NCBI RefSeq assembly: GCF_047730165.1
Contig: NZ_CP159834.1
Span: forward strand, 2,232,001-2,296,000
Direction of reading: 5' to 3'
Source of the DNA: Patiriisocius sp047730165
Lineage (GTDB): Bacteria; Bacteroidota; Bacteroidia; Flavobacteriales; Flavobacteriaceae
DNA length: 64,000 nucleotides
Positions 48,261 through 57,216 of the stretch are shown one piece after another. The position numbers were made by a program, and so were the translations under genes. The notes under the pieces were generated by a model that was not told the DNA's origin, made no database searches, and saw nothing but the letters and a program-made list of their open reading frames with translations. Each line of letters starts with the position of its first letter. The stretch's first letter is position 1.

Positions 48261-49826
48261 ATGAATGAATATATCATACCAGTAATCGCCGCGGTTGTAG
48301 CTCTCATTATAGGCTTTGTAATCGCAAAAATTATGGCGAAGAACAGCGCCTCAGGCACCGTAGCCGCCGCAAAAAATGAAGCAGCGTCTATAGTTAAAGA
48401 AGCGACTTCACAAGGAGAGACCTTAAAGAAAGATAAAATGCTTCAGGCAAAGGAGCGATTTTTAGAGCTTAAGTCAGAACACGAAAAGGTAATCCTTAGT
48501 CGTGACAAGAAAATGAATGATGCAGAAAAGCGCATTCGTGATAAAGAGTCACAGATCTCTAGTGAGATTGCAAAAAATAAAAAGTTAAATAGCGAGATAG
48601 AAAATAAGGCTAAAAACTATGATGAGCGTTTGTCGGTACTTGACAAAAAGACATCTGAAGTTGAAAAAGCACATAGAAACCAAATACAACAACTTGAAGT
48701 AATCTCTAGCTTATCTGCAGAAGAGGCTAAAGAACAGTTAATGCATAGTCTGAAAGATGAGGCAAAAACTCAGGCGATGGCTTTTGTGCAAACTTCTGTA
48801 GAGGAGGCAAAGATGACGGCGCAGCAAGAAGCTAAAAAAATTATTATAAATACCATACAACGTATAGGAACAGAAGAAGCTGTAGAAAACTGTGTCTCTG
48901 TATTCAACCTTGAGAATGACGATGTAAAAGGTAGAATCATTGGTAGAGAAGGACGTAACATTAGAGCCATAGAGGCAGCAACAGGTGTTGAGATTATTGT
49001 AGATGATACTCCAGAGGCTATTATTCTTTCTTGTTTTGACAGTGTACGTCGCGAAGTAGCGCGTTTATCTTTACACAAATTAGTAACAGACGGTCGTATT
49101 CATCCTGCACGTATTGAAGAGGTAGTGAAGAAAACGTCAAGACAAATAGAAGAAGAAATTATCGATGTAGGTAAGCGTACCGTTATTGATTTAGGAATTC
49201 ACGGTTTACATCCAGAACTAATCAAGGCTGTAGGTAGAATGAAATATCGTTCTTCTTATGGGCAGAACCTACTGCAACACTCGCGTGAAGTATCAAAATT
49301 ATGTGGTGTAATGGCAAGTGAATTGGGTCTCAACCCAAAACTTGCAAAGAGAGCTGGATTATTACACGATATAGGTAAAGTGCCAGAATCTGAAACAGAA
49401 TTACCACACGCAATCTTAGGAATGCAATGGGCAGAGAAGTATGGAGAGAAAGCAGAGGTATGTAATGCGATTGGTGCTCACCACGACGAGATAGAGATGA
49501 CCAGTTTATTGTCACCTATCGTGCAGGTTTGTGATGCGATAAGCGGCGCAAGACCTGGTGCAAGACGTCAAGTATTAGATTCTTATATACAACGTCTTAA
49601 AGACCTCGAGGAAGTAGCTTTCGGTTTTAATGGTGTGAATAAAGCCTATGCAATACAGGCAGGACGTGAATTACGTGTAATGGTAGAAAGCGAAAAAGTA
49701 AGTGACGAGAAAGCGGCACAACTATCTTTTGAAATCTCTCAGAAAATACAAACAGATATGACCTATCCTGGTCAAGTGAAAGTAACCGTGATACGTGAAA
49801 CGAGAGCTGTGAACATCGCGAGGTAG
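48261..49826 (+). CDS. rny: Ribonuclease Y
   Basis: 521 residues in the family order: N-terminal membrane anchor (5-26), long coiled coil (30-205), KH domain with GRIIGREGRNIRAIE (about 228-242), and HD domain with LLHDIGK and AIGAHHDE. RNase Y is a membrane-bound endoribonuclease that starts mRNA decay. It lies just after the 6S RNA and has its own terminator. Convergent with xerD. Confidence 0.96.
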   Translation: MNEYIIPVIAAVVALIIGFVIAKIMAKNSASGTVAAAKNEAASIVKEATSQGETLKKDKMLQAKERFLELKSEHEKVILSRDKKMNDAEKRIRDKESQISSEIAKNKKLNSEIENKAKNYDERLSVLDKKTSEVEKAHRNQIQQLEVISSLSAEEAKEQLMHSLKDEAKTQAMAFVQTSVEEAKMTAQQEAKKIIINTIQRIGTEEAVENCVSVFNLENDDVKGRIIGREGRNIRAIEAATGVEIIVDDTPEAIILSCFDSVRREVARLSLHKLVTDGRIHPARIEEVVKKTSRQIEEEIIDVGKRTVIDLGIHGLHPELIKAVGRMKYRSSYGQNLLQHSREVSKLCGVMASELGLNPKLAKRAGLLHDIGKVPESETELPHAILGMQWAEKYGEKAEVCNAIGAHHDEIEMTSLLSPIVQVCDAISGARPGARRQVLDSYIQRLKDLEEVAFGFNGVNKAYAIQAGRELRVMVESEKVSDEKAAQLSFEISQKIQTDMTYPGQVKVTVIRETRAVNIAR

Positions 49827-49855
49827 ATTACTTAGGAAATACTAAATATTATAAG

Positions 49856-49892
49856 AATACTCTAGATATTTGAATCTGGGGTATTTTTTTTT
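49856..49892 (+). terminator. rny terminator
   Basis: AATACTCTAGAT pairs with ATCTGGGGTATT (12 bp with two G-T pairs, loop ATTTGA), then nine Ts, 30 bases after the rny stop. Confidence 0.8.
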
Positions 49893-49949
49893 GCGTGTGA
49901 TTCACTTCGACAAGCTAAGAGTAATTATTAATTTGTAATACCTAACATT

Positions 49950-50849
49950 CTACGTTTTTCTAGGATGAAACTTATGGATCACCTCTGTGAGATGCGTCTT
50001 ATCTATATGGGTGTAGATTTCTGTCGTAGTGATACTCTCATGTCCTAGCATCTGTTGGATCGCTCGTAGGTCTGCGCCGCGTTCTAAAAGGTGTGTAGCA
50101 AAAGAATGCCTAAACGTATGCGGACTTACATTCTTTTGAATTCCAGCTTTTACCACAAGCTGCTTAATGATTGTAAATATCATGGCCCGCGTTAAGCCTT
50201 TGCCACGTCTGTTTAAGAATAAAGTATCTGACGCTTCCACCTGGATGGGGTCGTGAATCCTTATTTCTTTTCTATAGATATCGATATACTTTATGGTCGC
50301 GTCTCCAATAGGTACAAAACGTTCTTTGTCTCCTTTTCCTGTAACTTTAATAAATCCCTCTTCAAAAAAGAGGTCAGATAACTTAAGACTTGTGACTTCA
50401 GATACACGAAGGCCACAGCCATATAAGGTTTCAAGGATGGCTCTGTTGCGCTCTCCTTGTTGCGTTGCGAGATCAATAGCAGAAATAAGAAGATCTATTT
50501 CTGTTTCACTTAAGGTGTCTGGGAGCTTCCTTCCTAGCTTAGGACTCTCCATTAATTCTAGGGGGTTTGTCTTTCTATATTCTTCAAAGACTAAATAATT
50601 AAAGAATCCCTTGAGTCCAGAAATCATCCTGCTCTGCGAACTTGGAGCCACCGTTTTTGCAATATCATAAATAAACTCCTGTACCGTTTTTTCTGAAATA
50701 TCAATAGGCGAAACTACCATCTCGTGCAGTGCTAACCATTTCATTAATTTCTCAATGTCTAAGGAATAGTTGGCAATGGTATTCTGTGACAAGCCACGTT
50801 CAATACGCAGATAGTCTTGATACATTTTTAAGATTGGTTCCCATTTCAT
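49950..50849 (-). CDS. xerD: Site-specific tyrosine recombinase XerD
   Basis: 299 residues, the usual Xer length. The catalytic set is complete: Arg 148 (GCGLRVSEV), Lys 172, His 244 and Arg 247 (HTFRHSFATHLLERG), His 270 (GHESITTTEIY) and the Tyr 279 nucleophile. The N-terminal core-binding domain covers 1-105. It resolves chromosome dimers at dif with XerC; here placed next to aroQ (after two porin genes) as in other flavobacteria. No sign of mobility. Confidence 0.93.
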   Translation of the reverse strand: MKWEPILKMYQDYLRIERGLSQNTIANYSLDIEKLMKWLALHEMVVSPIDISEKTVQEFIYDIAKTVAPSSQSRMISGLKGFFNYLVFEEYRKTNPLELMESPKLGRKLPDTLSETEIDLLISAIDLATQQGERNRAILETLYGCGLRVSEVTSLKLSDLFFEEGFIKVTGKGDKERFVPIGDATIKYIDIYRKEIRIHDPIQVEASDTLFLNRRGKGLTRAMIFTIIKQLVVKAGIQKNVSPHTFRHSFATHLLERGADLRAIQQMLGHESITTTEIYTHIDKTHLTEVIHKFHPRKT

Positions 50850-51103
50850 AAATTAAAAGTAATGCTTATTTTAATAGCTAACTATCCCAATTGTTAGAAG
50901 TATTGGCTATTTAAACTATTGATTCTCAATTATCTTCATATTAAATCTTAATGCCAAAGTTATTTAAATATTTTAGTTTAAGTAGCTGAAAAACAGTATT
51001 GTGCATTAAGTTCTATCTATTGAGAACTAAGGCGGTAGACCCAATCTAGGTGTTATGGTTTGTTTGTATTTTTACTATAGTATTAATCAATAATTTAAGC
51101 ATT

Positions 51104-51652
51104 GTGAAAAATTTTTTTTTTAGCTGCTTTTGCAGTATTCGGATTAAGCAATGTTACTGCACAAGTTACTTTTGGAGCTAAAGCAGGTGTGAACCTTGCC
51201 TCTATAAATGGTGATTACAGTGATGACAAAGAAGGCTTAACTAGTTTTCATGTTGGAGGAGTTGCAAAAATTGAGATTTCAGAGTTTTCTCTATACAGCC
51301 AGAGCTAGTATACTCTTTACAAGGATATTCTTATGATTATATAGATGTTAAGCTTAGTTATATAAATATTTCAATTATGGCAGATTTTATGATTATGGAA
51401 GGTTTAAGCCTTCAAGGTGGACCTCAAATTGGAATTAATCTAAGTGGCAAAAACGATTTTGGTGGTGGGACGACAGACATTGAAGACATTGAAGCATTAA
51501 ATATTGCAGCTGGAATAGGGGCACAATATAAATTAGCTTCTAATGGTTTGTTTTTTCAAGCTAGATATGTAACTGGACTTACTGAAATAAGAAAAGATTC
51601 AGGCCAAAAAAATGGAGTAATTAGTCTTTCTGTTGGTTATACGTTTAATTAA
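51104..51652 (+). pseudogene. Porin-family (beta-barrel) outer-membrane protein broken by two frameshifts
   Basis: Starts with GTG at 51104. A run of ten Ts (51112-51121) throws the signal peptide out of frame; with nine Ts it reads MKNFFLAAFAVFGLSNVTAQ, then VTFGAKAGVNLASINGDYSD. A second frame break with a stop lies near 51295-51310 before PELVYSLQGYSYDYIDV. The end, IMADFMIMEGLSLQGGPQIG to VGYTFN, is intact from 51377. This is the small porin / OMP_b-brl_2 type seen also in the next gene. Two lesions make it most likely a pseudogene. Confidence 0.82.
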
Positions 51653-51741
51653 TATCCAACTACTTACAAATATTGAAAAGGAGCGCAATTCGCTCTCCTT
51701 CTTTAATTGAGTATTTTTATTCCATATAAAATTTATTTTCA

Positions 51742-52362
51742 ATGAAATTACATTCAGGTCTATTTACATTAATTGTACTATTTATTTCTATCACTATCTT
51801 TGGGCAAGAGGGACAAACAAGATTCGGGTTTAAGGCCGGAGTTAATTTATCTTACACCGCTAGCGGTCAGTTTAATGAAGGCGGAATTCCAAGAGTCGGC
51901 ATCCTCTTTGGGCTTGTAAGCGAAATTCCCATTACTCAAGAAATATTATTTGCCCCAGAATTGCTGTATTCTCACCAAGGAAATGTGAGACGATTTAATG
52001 AGGTGGGTTCAGATTCTACAACACGAACACAGCTTAATTATGTAAACGTCCCCTTATTATTTAAGTACTATATAAACGATAACATATCCATCGATCTTGG
52101 TCCATACACTGGTCTTAATATTATAGCAAATTCTGTGATTAGAAGTGGAGGCGGGGAGCCTTCTTCTGCAAAAATTGAAGATGGCATAAACTTTTTTGAT
52201 GCGGGCATTGCAGGGTCTATTGGGTATATGTTGTCTCAAGATTTCTTTATTAGTGCCCGGTATTCCAGAGGATTCACTTCTGTCTTTGACAACACAGCAG
52301 ATTCGCTCGGGCTACGCGCAAAAAATTCAGTGTTTAATTTGTCTTTCGGGTTATATTTGTAA
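51742..52362 (+). CDS. Porin-family outer-membrane beta-barrel protein
   Basis: 206 residues: signal peptide 1-22 (ending IFGQ), then RFGFKAGVNLSYTAS, LYSHQGNVRR, NYVNVPLLFKYYINDNISID and FNLSFGLYL, an eight-strand barrel of the OMP_b-brl_2 family. It is 90 bases after the broken relative, and the two share the GFKAGVNL start, suggesting an old duplication. Function unknown. Confidence 0.85.
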   Translation: MKLHSGLFTLIVLFISITIFGQEGQTRFGFKAGVNLSYTASGQFNEGGIPRVGILFGLVSEIPITQEILFAPELLYSHQGNVRRFNEVGSDSTTRTQLNYVNVPLLFKYYINDNISIDLGPYTGLNIIANSVIRSGGGEPSSAKIEDGINFFDAGIAGSIGYMLSQDFFISARYSRGFTSVFDNTADSLGLRAKNSVFNLSFGLYL

Positions 52363-52449
52363 TATGAAATGCCCATTAAAAGTGTATAAACAAATCGAAG
52401 ATGACCATTTAGGCATACCATCTTCCTATTTTTTTAATATTTTATAAGG

Positions 52450-52872
52450 ATGAAAATCATTATCATTAACGGACCTAATCTTAATTTACTTGGTAAAAGG
52501 GAGCCATCAATTTACGGAAATCAAACCTTTGAGGCGTACTTCGGAAATTTGAAAACCCAAAACCCAGCTGTCTCATTAGAATACTTTCAATCTAATATAG
52601 AAGGAGAGCTCATCGATAAGCTTCAAGAAGTAGGTTTTAATTATGATGGTATTATTCTTAATGCTGGCGCTTACACCCATACTAGTATAGCTATTGGCGA
52701 TGCCGTAAAGGCAATAGAAACATCAGTAGTAGAAGTGCATATATCAAACACTTTTGGTCGAGAAGAATTTAGGCACCAGTCGTATATTTCTGCGGGCGCT
52801 AAAGGAGTTATTCTAGGTTTTGGGATGGAGAGTTATGAACTGGCTTTGGCCAGTTTTGATACAAAGGGTTAA
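52450..52872 (+). CDS. aroQ: Type II 3-dehydroquinate dehydratase
   Basis: 140 residues, standard for the dodecameric type II enzyme. INGPNLNLLGKREPSIYG (6-23) with catalytic Arg and Tyr, NAGAYTHTSIAIGDAV with the catalytic lid, and EVHISNTFGREEFRHQS with His are all present. It makes 3-dehydroshikimate in the shikimate pathway, cytosolic. Probably monocistronic, with the terminator 114 bases after. Confidence 0.94.
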   Translation: MKIIIINGPNLNLLGKREPSIYGNQTFEAYFGNLKTQNPAVSLEYFQSNIEGELIDKLQEVGFNYDGIILNAGAYTHTSIAIGDAVKAIETSVVEVHISNTFGREEFRHQSYISAGAKGVILGFGMESYELALASFDTKG

Positions 52873-52985
52873 TTTCCTCACCAAACTTTATCTGCTCAGC
52901 CGAAAAGGCTGATTGAAACTTTTGACTTTCCATTAGGAAGTGTAGCCAAATTTTTTCGTTTATGATGGTACAAAAAATTTAAACA

Positions 52986-53025
52986 AAAAAAATCCACATT
53001 TCAAGATATTGAAATGTGGATTTTT
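52986..53025. terminator. Bidirectional terminator between aroQ and lpdA
   Basis: Perfect 18-bp stem (52986-53003 / 53008-53025) with loop GATA, with A-run on the left and T-run on the right, so it works for both convergent genes. Confidence 0.9.
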
Positions 53026-53041
53026 TAATTTTATCTAAACC

Positions 53042-54418
53042 CTAAAGGTGAATTACCTCACCATAAGCATCTGCAACTGCCTCCATTACCGCTTCACTCA
53101 TCGTTGGATGCGGGTGGATCGTTTTTAATACTTCATGTCCTGTAGTTTCTAGTTTTCTTCCTAATACTGCTTCAGCAATCATATCTGTTACGCCTGCACC
53201 AATCATGTGACATCCCAGCCATTCGCCATACTTAGCATCAAAAATAACTTTTACAAACCCGTCTTTAGTTCCTGCTGCACTTGCTTTACCGCTGGCAGAG
53301 AACGGGAATTTACCAACCTTAAGTTCGTAACCTGCGTCTTTTGCTTGTTGTTCTGTCATTCCTACACTTGCAATCTCTGGAGTTGCATAGGTACATCCTG
53401 GGATATTTCCGTAGTCAATAGGCTCACAGTGTTCCCCTGCAATCTTTTCTACACAAAGAATTCCCTCTGCAGAAGCTACATGGGCTAGGGCAGGACCAGG
53501 AGTGATATCACCAATTGCGTAGTAGCCTGGCATATTAGTCTGGTACCAGTCATTGACCATTACCTTGCCTTTGTCTGTTACGATCCCTACATCTTCAAGA
53601 CCAATGCCTTCAAGATTTGTTGCAATACCTACGGCAGATAATACAATTTCTGCTTCTATAATTTCTTCGCCTTTCTTTGTTTTTACAGTGGCTTTAACCG
53701 TCTTCCCAGAAGTATCTACACTTTCTACAGAAGCATTAGTCATTACTTTAATCCCTGCTTTTTTAAATGATTTTTCAAATTGCTTAGAAACATCGATATC
53801 TTCAAGCGGTACTAAGTTTGGTAAAAACTCTACAATAGTAACATCTGTTCCCATTGCATTATAAAAGTGTGCAAACTCAACGCCTATGGCTCCAGAGCCA
53901 ACCACAATCATAGATTTAGGTTGCTTTTTTAATGTCATTGCTTCGCGATATCCTATCACTTTCTTTCCGTCTTGAGGAAGATTAGGCAATTCTCTAGAGC
54001 GAGCACCTGTTGCGATGATTATATGATCTGCACTGTATTCTGTTCCATCAACATCTACTTTCTTTCCGGGTTTCAACTTTCCGAAGCCATTGATGATATC
54101 TATTTTATTTTTCTTCATCAAGAATTGAACACCTTTGCTCATTCCATCTGCGATGTCTCTACTACGTTTTACTACTTTAGTAAAATCTTTATCCGCACCT
54201 TTAACAATAAGACCGTAGTCTTCTGCGTGGTTTAAATAATCAAAAACTTGCGCGCTTTTTAAAAGTGCTTTTGTAGGGATACAACCCCAGTTAAGGCATA
54301 CGCCTCCAAGGCTCTCTTTTTCTATAACGGCTGTCTTTAAGCCGAGCTGAGAAGCGCGAATGGCAGTTACATATCCACCTGGGCCACTTCCTAAAACGAT
54401 TACATCATATTTACTCAT
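53042..54418 (-). CDS. lpdA: Dihydrolipoyl dehydrogenase
   Basis: 458 residues. FAD-binding VLGSGPGGYVTAIRA (8-22), redox disulfide GGVCLNWGCIPTKALL (Cys 41, Cys 46), NAD site VVGSGAIGVEFA, and the catalytic His-Glu pair HPTMSEAV (His 437, Glu 442). It is the E3 subunit of 2-oxoacid dehydrogenase complexes, reoxidising lipoamide with NAD+. No E1/E2 genes are adjacent, normal for a shared E3. Confidence 0.95.
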   Translation of the reverse strand: MSKYDVIVLGSGPGGYVTAIRASQLGLKTAVIEKESLGGVCLNWGCIPTKALLKSAQVFDYLNHAEDYGLIVKGADKDFTKVVKRSRDIADGMSKGVQFLMKKNKIDIINGFGKLKPGKKVDVDGTEYSADHIIIATGARSRELPNLPQDGKKVIGYREAMTLKKQPKSMIVVGSGAIGVEFAHFYNAMGTDVTIVEFLPNLVPLEDIDVSKQFEKSFKKAGIKVMTNASVESVDTSGKTVKATVKTKKGEEIIEAEIVLSAVGIATNLEGIGLEDVGIVTDKGKVMVNDWYQTNMPGYYAIGDITPGPALAHVASAEGILCVEKIAGEHCEPIDYGNIPGCTYATPEIASVGMTEQQAKDAGYELKVGKFPFSASGKASAAGTKDGFVKVIFDAKYGEWLGCHMIGAGVTDMIAEAVLGRKLETTGHEVLKTIHPHPTMSEAVMEAVADAYGEVIHL

Positions 54419-54724
54419 AATACTGAAATATTCATTGCTGATTAAGTATGCGAATTTACAAAATAGTAGGAGTAAATCATAATAGTGCTTGGGAATAGTT
54501 TTTTGGTTTTTTTACGGCTTAATTAGATTTGCACTAGATAAGAGTATTTATATGAAATGTGTATAGTTAGGCGTCGCTTGTCTCGTAACGTTTTGGTGGT
54601 AGTTCCCTTCAAATAAAGAACCAAGTTTTTAAGCTAAAAGATTTAATGTAGGGCACAAAAAAAATCCAGCCAAAGGTATATTAAACCTAAAGCTGGATCT
54701 GTTTTTAAAATTTCAGAAGGAATG
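54419..54724. other. Intergenic gap between msrB and lpdA with a terminator
   Basis: No gene. Near its right end ATCCAGC (54664-54670) pairs with GCTGGAT (54692-54698) around an inner AGGT/ACCT helix, with an A-run on the left that gives a U-tract for the minus-strand msrB transcript. The rest, 54440-54655, holds nothing recognised. Confidence 0.6.
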
Positions 54725-55123
54725 CTACTTCCTATTAAAGGCTACTGATAGTGAGTTAACACAATACCGTTGCCCCGTTTTTGAAGGGCCATCATTAAAC
54801 ACGTGTCCTAGGTGACTTCCGCAATTTGCACATAGGATTTCTGTACGCATCATTCCTAAAGTACTGTCCTTTACATACGCTACACTACCTTCTATGCTTT
54901 CATCAAAACTTGGCCAACCACAACCGCTATCAAATTTACTGTCGCTCTTAAATAATGGTATGTGACAAGCGCCACAAGCGTACTTTCCATCGTCAAAGGT
55001 TAAGTTATATTCTCCTGTGTGTGGACGTTCTGTTCCTTTTTCTCTCAGAATTTTATAGCGTGCTTCTCCAAGCTCCGCTTTCCATTCTGCTTCTGTCTTA
55101 TTTACTGGATACTGCTTACTCAT
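54725..55123 (-). CDS. msrB: Peptide-methionine (R)-S-oxide reductase, cytosolic
   Basis: 132 residues. Zinc cysteines CGAC (50, 53) and CANC (98, 101), substrate motif FDSGCGWPSFD (65-75) and catalytic Cys 121 in RYCVNS identify MsrB, which reduces methionine-R-sulfoxide in proteins. Cys 68 in the GCGW motif could be the resolving residue. No export signal. Overlaps the exported MsrB gene by 8 bases. Confidence 0.94.
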   Translation of the reverse strand: MSKQYPVNKTEAEWKAELGEARYKILREKGTERPHTGEYNLTFDDGKYACGACHIPLFKSDSKFDSGCGWPSFDESIEGSVAYVKDSTLGMMRTEILCANCGSHLGHVFNDGPSKTGQRYCVNSLSVAFNRK

Positions 55124-55607
55124 CTTTTGTAGGTATAAATTTTAAGGCTGCGCCATTAATACAATGTCTTTTACCAGTAGTAGCTTTTGGGCCATCACTA
55201 AAAACGTGTCCTAAGTGGCCTCCGCAAGTTGCACAATGCTCTTCTGTACGAATATAGCCTAAGTTATTATCTGTATCAAAAGCCACATTGCCTTCTATCT
55301 CTCTGTCAAAGCTAGGCCATCCTGTTCCGCTATCAAATTTATGCTCGCTTTCAAAAAGAGGCGCTGCACAAGCTGCACAAACATAGATTCCTGTTTTGTA
55401 GTTTTTATTTATTGGGCTAGAAAACGGTCTTTCTGTTCCCGCTTCTCGTAATACATTATAGGCTAGAGGCGATAACGCTTCTTTCCATTCTGTATCTGTC
55501 TTAACAACCGAAAATGATGTATTCTCTGTTTTTTTTGTTGTGTCCTGAGCTTTAGAATTACAACTAAAAGCTACAAGGGCTATGGCAATGATTAAAAGGT
55601 GTTTCAT
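55116..55607 (-). CDS. msrB: Exported MsrB lipoprotein
   Basis: 163 residues. Signal with lipobox AFSC (Cys 16) shows lipid anchoring in the envelope. The MsrB core follows from about residue 35: zinc cysteines CAAC (77, 80) and CATC (125, 128), FDSGTGWPSFD (91-101) and catalytic Cys 149 in RHCINGAAL. Unlike the cytosolic copy, the GCGW motif reads GTGW, so the resolving cysteine is lost or elsewhere. It repairs oxidised envelope proteins. First of the pair; overlap of 8 bases suggests coupled translation with the cytosolic copy. Confidence 0.92.
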   Translation of the reverse strand: MKHLLIIAIALVAFSCNSKAQDTTKKTENTSFSVVKTDTEWKEALSPLAYNVLREAGTERPFSSPINKNYKTGIYVCAACAAPLFESEHKFDSGTGWPSFDREIEGNVAFDTDNNLGYIRTEEHCATCGGHLGHVFSDGPKATTGKRHCINGAALKFIPTKDE

Positions 55608-55610
55608 ATA

Positions 55611-56123
55611 TTAATTTAAATTAATAACGTTTATTTCTGAAATATTAATAGTCTCTAAAAGGATATCCATACCCATTGTTGTGTCTGCAAATTCTGCAGG
55701 AAGGATAGCAATTCTGAACGTTTGGTCGTTGGTAAATTCACTTCCTAACGTATCTAAATTAAAGTTAGAACCTAAGAACAAACGTACGTCTACAAAAGTG
55801 TGATCAAAGTTGTACACTAACGTTCCTTGAGAAGGAAAAAATGTTTGCGGTAGTTGGCTCCAAACATCAAAAGAACCGCCTTGACCGTCCGGAACTACAT
55901 CTTCTAAAAGGTACACCAATATCACATCGCTTTCAAAAACTTGTATATCTAAGGGTATCGTAATAAGCGCACTGTAATTGTTATTAGGATTAAAATCAAT
56001 GGTAGTTTCAAAAACGCTGCCTAATATATTTATTCCGTCTTCACCAGAAGCTCCTTGATCTCCTTGACAGGCTGTTAATGTGAGTGCGGCCACGATAGTA
56101 AAAATGCTGAAAATCTTTTTCAT
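55611..56123 (-). CDS. Small lipoprotein with a short collagen-like stretch
   Basis: 170 residues. Lipobox LTAC (Cys 19) followed by QGDQGASGEDG, a short Gly-X-Y-like run typical of a flavobacterial lipoprotein group. The rest is beta-rich (FETTIDFNPNNNYSALITIP ... DILLETINISEINVINLN). It is 3 bases upstream of the exported msrB gene and probably its operon leader, which could link it to oxidative envelope stress; this is an inference. Confidence 0.75.
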   Translation of the reverse strand: MKKIFSIFTIVAALTLTACQGDQGASGEDGINILGSVFETTIDFNPNNNYSALITIPLDIQVFESDVILVYLLEDVVPDGQGGSFDVWSQLPQTFFPSQGTLVYNFDHTFVDVRLFLGSNFNLDTLGSEFTNDQTFRIAILPAEFADTTMGMDILLETINISEINVINLN

Positions 56124-56277
56124 AGTGTTGTTTTTTATATATTGTTTATATCAATAGTTATTCCAAATTATAGATACTTCAAATTTTTAGCATAAAAATA
56201 GCAACTAATTTTTATTATTAATATAATAGTATTCTAAAATGAAAAATTTAACTTTATCAACTATTAAATAATCCATC

Positions 56278-57099
56278 ATGAAAACTAAAACTATTTTATC
56301 TTTGTGTGCCATCGCCGCAATTGCTTTAGCCTGCGCCACGAACCCCTTTACAGGAAAGAAAACGATAGCCATTATTCCTAACTCCCAGATCTTGCCAATG
56401 GCATTTCAGCAATACGATCAATTTTTAGCAGAAAATAAAGTCGTTAAAGGAACTACAGATGCTAATAGAATTAATAATATTGGACAGAAAATAGCTGCTG
56501 CTTCAGAACGCTATTTAACGGCTAATGGCTACGCAGGATATCTAAAAGATTATGCTTGGGAATATAACCTAGTTGAAGACGATGCAGTAAATGCTTGGTG
56601 TATGCCAGGAGGAAAAATTGTTTTTTACACGGGGATTATGCCTATCGCACAATCTGATGGTGGTGTAGCTGCGATTATGGGACATGAAGTTGCACACGCT
56701 TTAGCAAATCATGGGCAGCAACGTATGAGTGCTGGACAAATACAACAATTAGGTGCTGCGGCAGGAAATATTGCACTAGCAAATGATTCTGAAAACCAAG
56801 AGATGTTCAACCAGTATTATGGAGTTGGGACACAGCTAGGTCTTATGTTACCATTTAGTAGAAACCACGAAAGCGAAGCAGATAAAATTGGTTTAACGCT
56901 AATGGCAATGGCAGGATATGAGCCTTTAGCTGCGGCAGATTTATGGAGAAGAATGAAAGCTAACAGCGGAGGAGGAGCTCCGCCAGAGTTTATGAGTACG
57001 CACCCTTCAAGTGATACCCGTATCAATAACATTACGGCTTGGGCAAATGAGGCAAGAGCTAAGGCGAGAAAATATGGCGTAACTTCATTTAAAAAATAA
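56278..57099 (+). CDS. M48 family metallopeptidase, lipoprotein
   Basis: 273 residues. Signal with lipobox ALAC (Cys 19) ahead of ATNPFTGKKTIAIIPNSQ. The zinc site is GHEVAHALANH (135-145), with the third ligand Glu in NHESEADKIGL (about 201-211), and CMPGGKIVFYTG precedes it, matching BepA/LoiP-type envelope peptidases. These act on misfolded or damaged outer-membrane and periplasmic proteins. Own terminator follows. Confidence 0.92.
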   Translation: MKTKTILSLCAIAAIALACATNPFTGKKTIAIIPNSQILPMAFQQYDQFLAENKVVKGTTDANRINNIGQKIAAASERYLTANGYAGYLKDYAWEYNLVEDDAVNAWCMPGGKIVFYTGIMPIAQSDGGVAAIMGHEVAHALANHGQQRMSAGQIQQLGAAAGNIALANDSENQEMFNQYYGVGTQLGLMLPFSRNHESEADKIGLTLMAMAGYEPLAAADLWRRMKANSGGGAPPEFMSTHPSSDTRINNITAWANEARAKARKYGVTSFKK

Positions 57100-57144
57100 A
57101 ATATATACGATCATTTGACTTCAGTTAAAAATTGTATTTTCATT

Positions 57145-57168
57145 CCCGCTTAACGGCGGGTTTTTTTT
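57145..57168 (+). terminator. Terminator of the M48 peptidase gene
   Basis: CCCGC TTAACG GCGGG followed by eight Ts, 46 bases after the stop codon. Confidence 0.85.
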
Positions 57169-57216
57169 GCAGAAATTTTATGAATTCCGACTAGAGCGTA
57201 AAATATCGTATATAAT

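Noticed and set aside
49950..50849. Tyrosine recombinase as an integrase of a mobile element
   Set aside because: It is of core XerD length and motif, beside aroQ, with no att-like repeats.
52896..52912. Hairpin TCAGCC / GGCTGA as the aroQ terminator
   Set aside because: No T-run follows; the strong hairpin at 52986-53025 is the better terminator.
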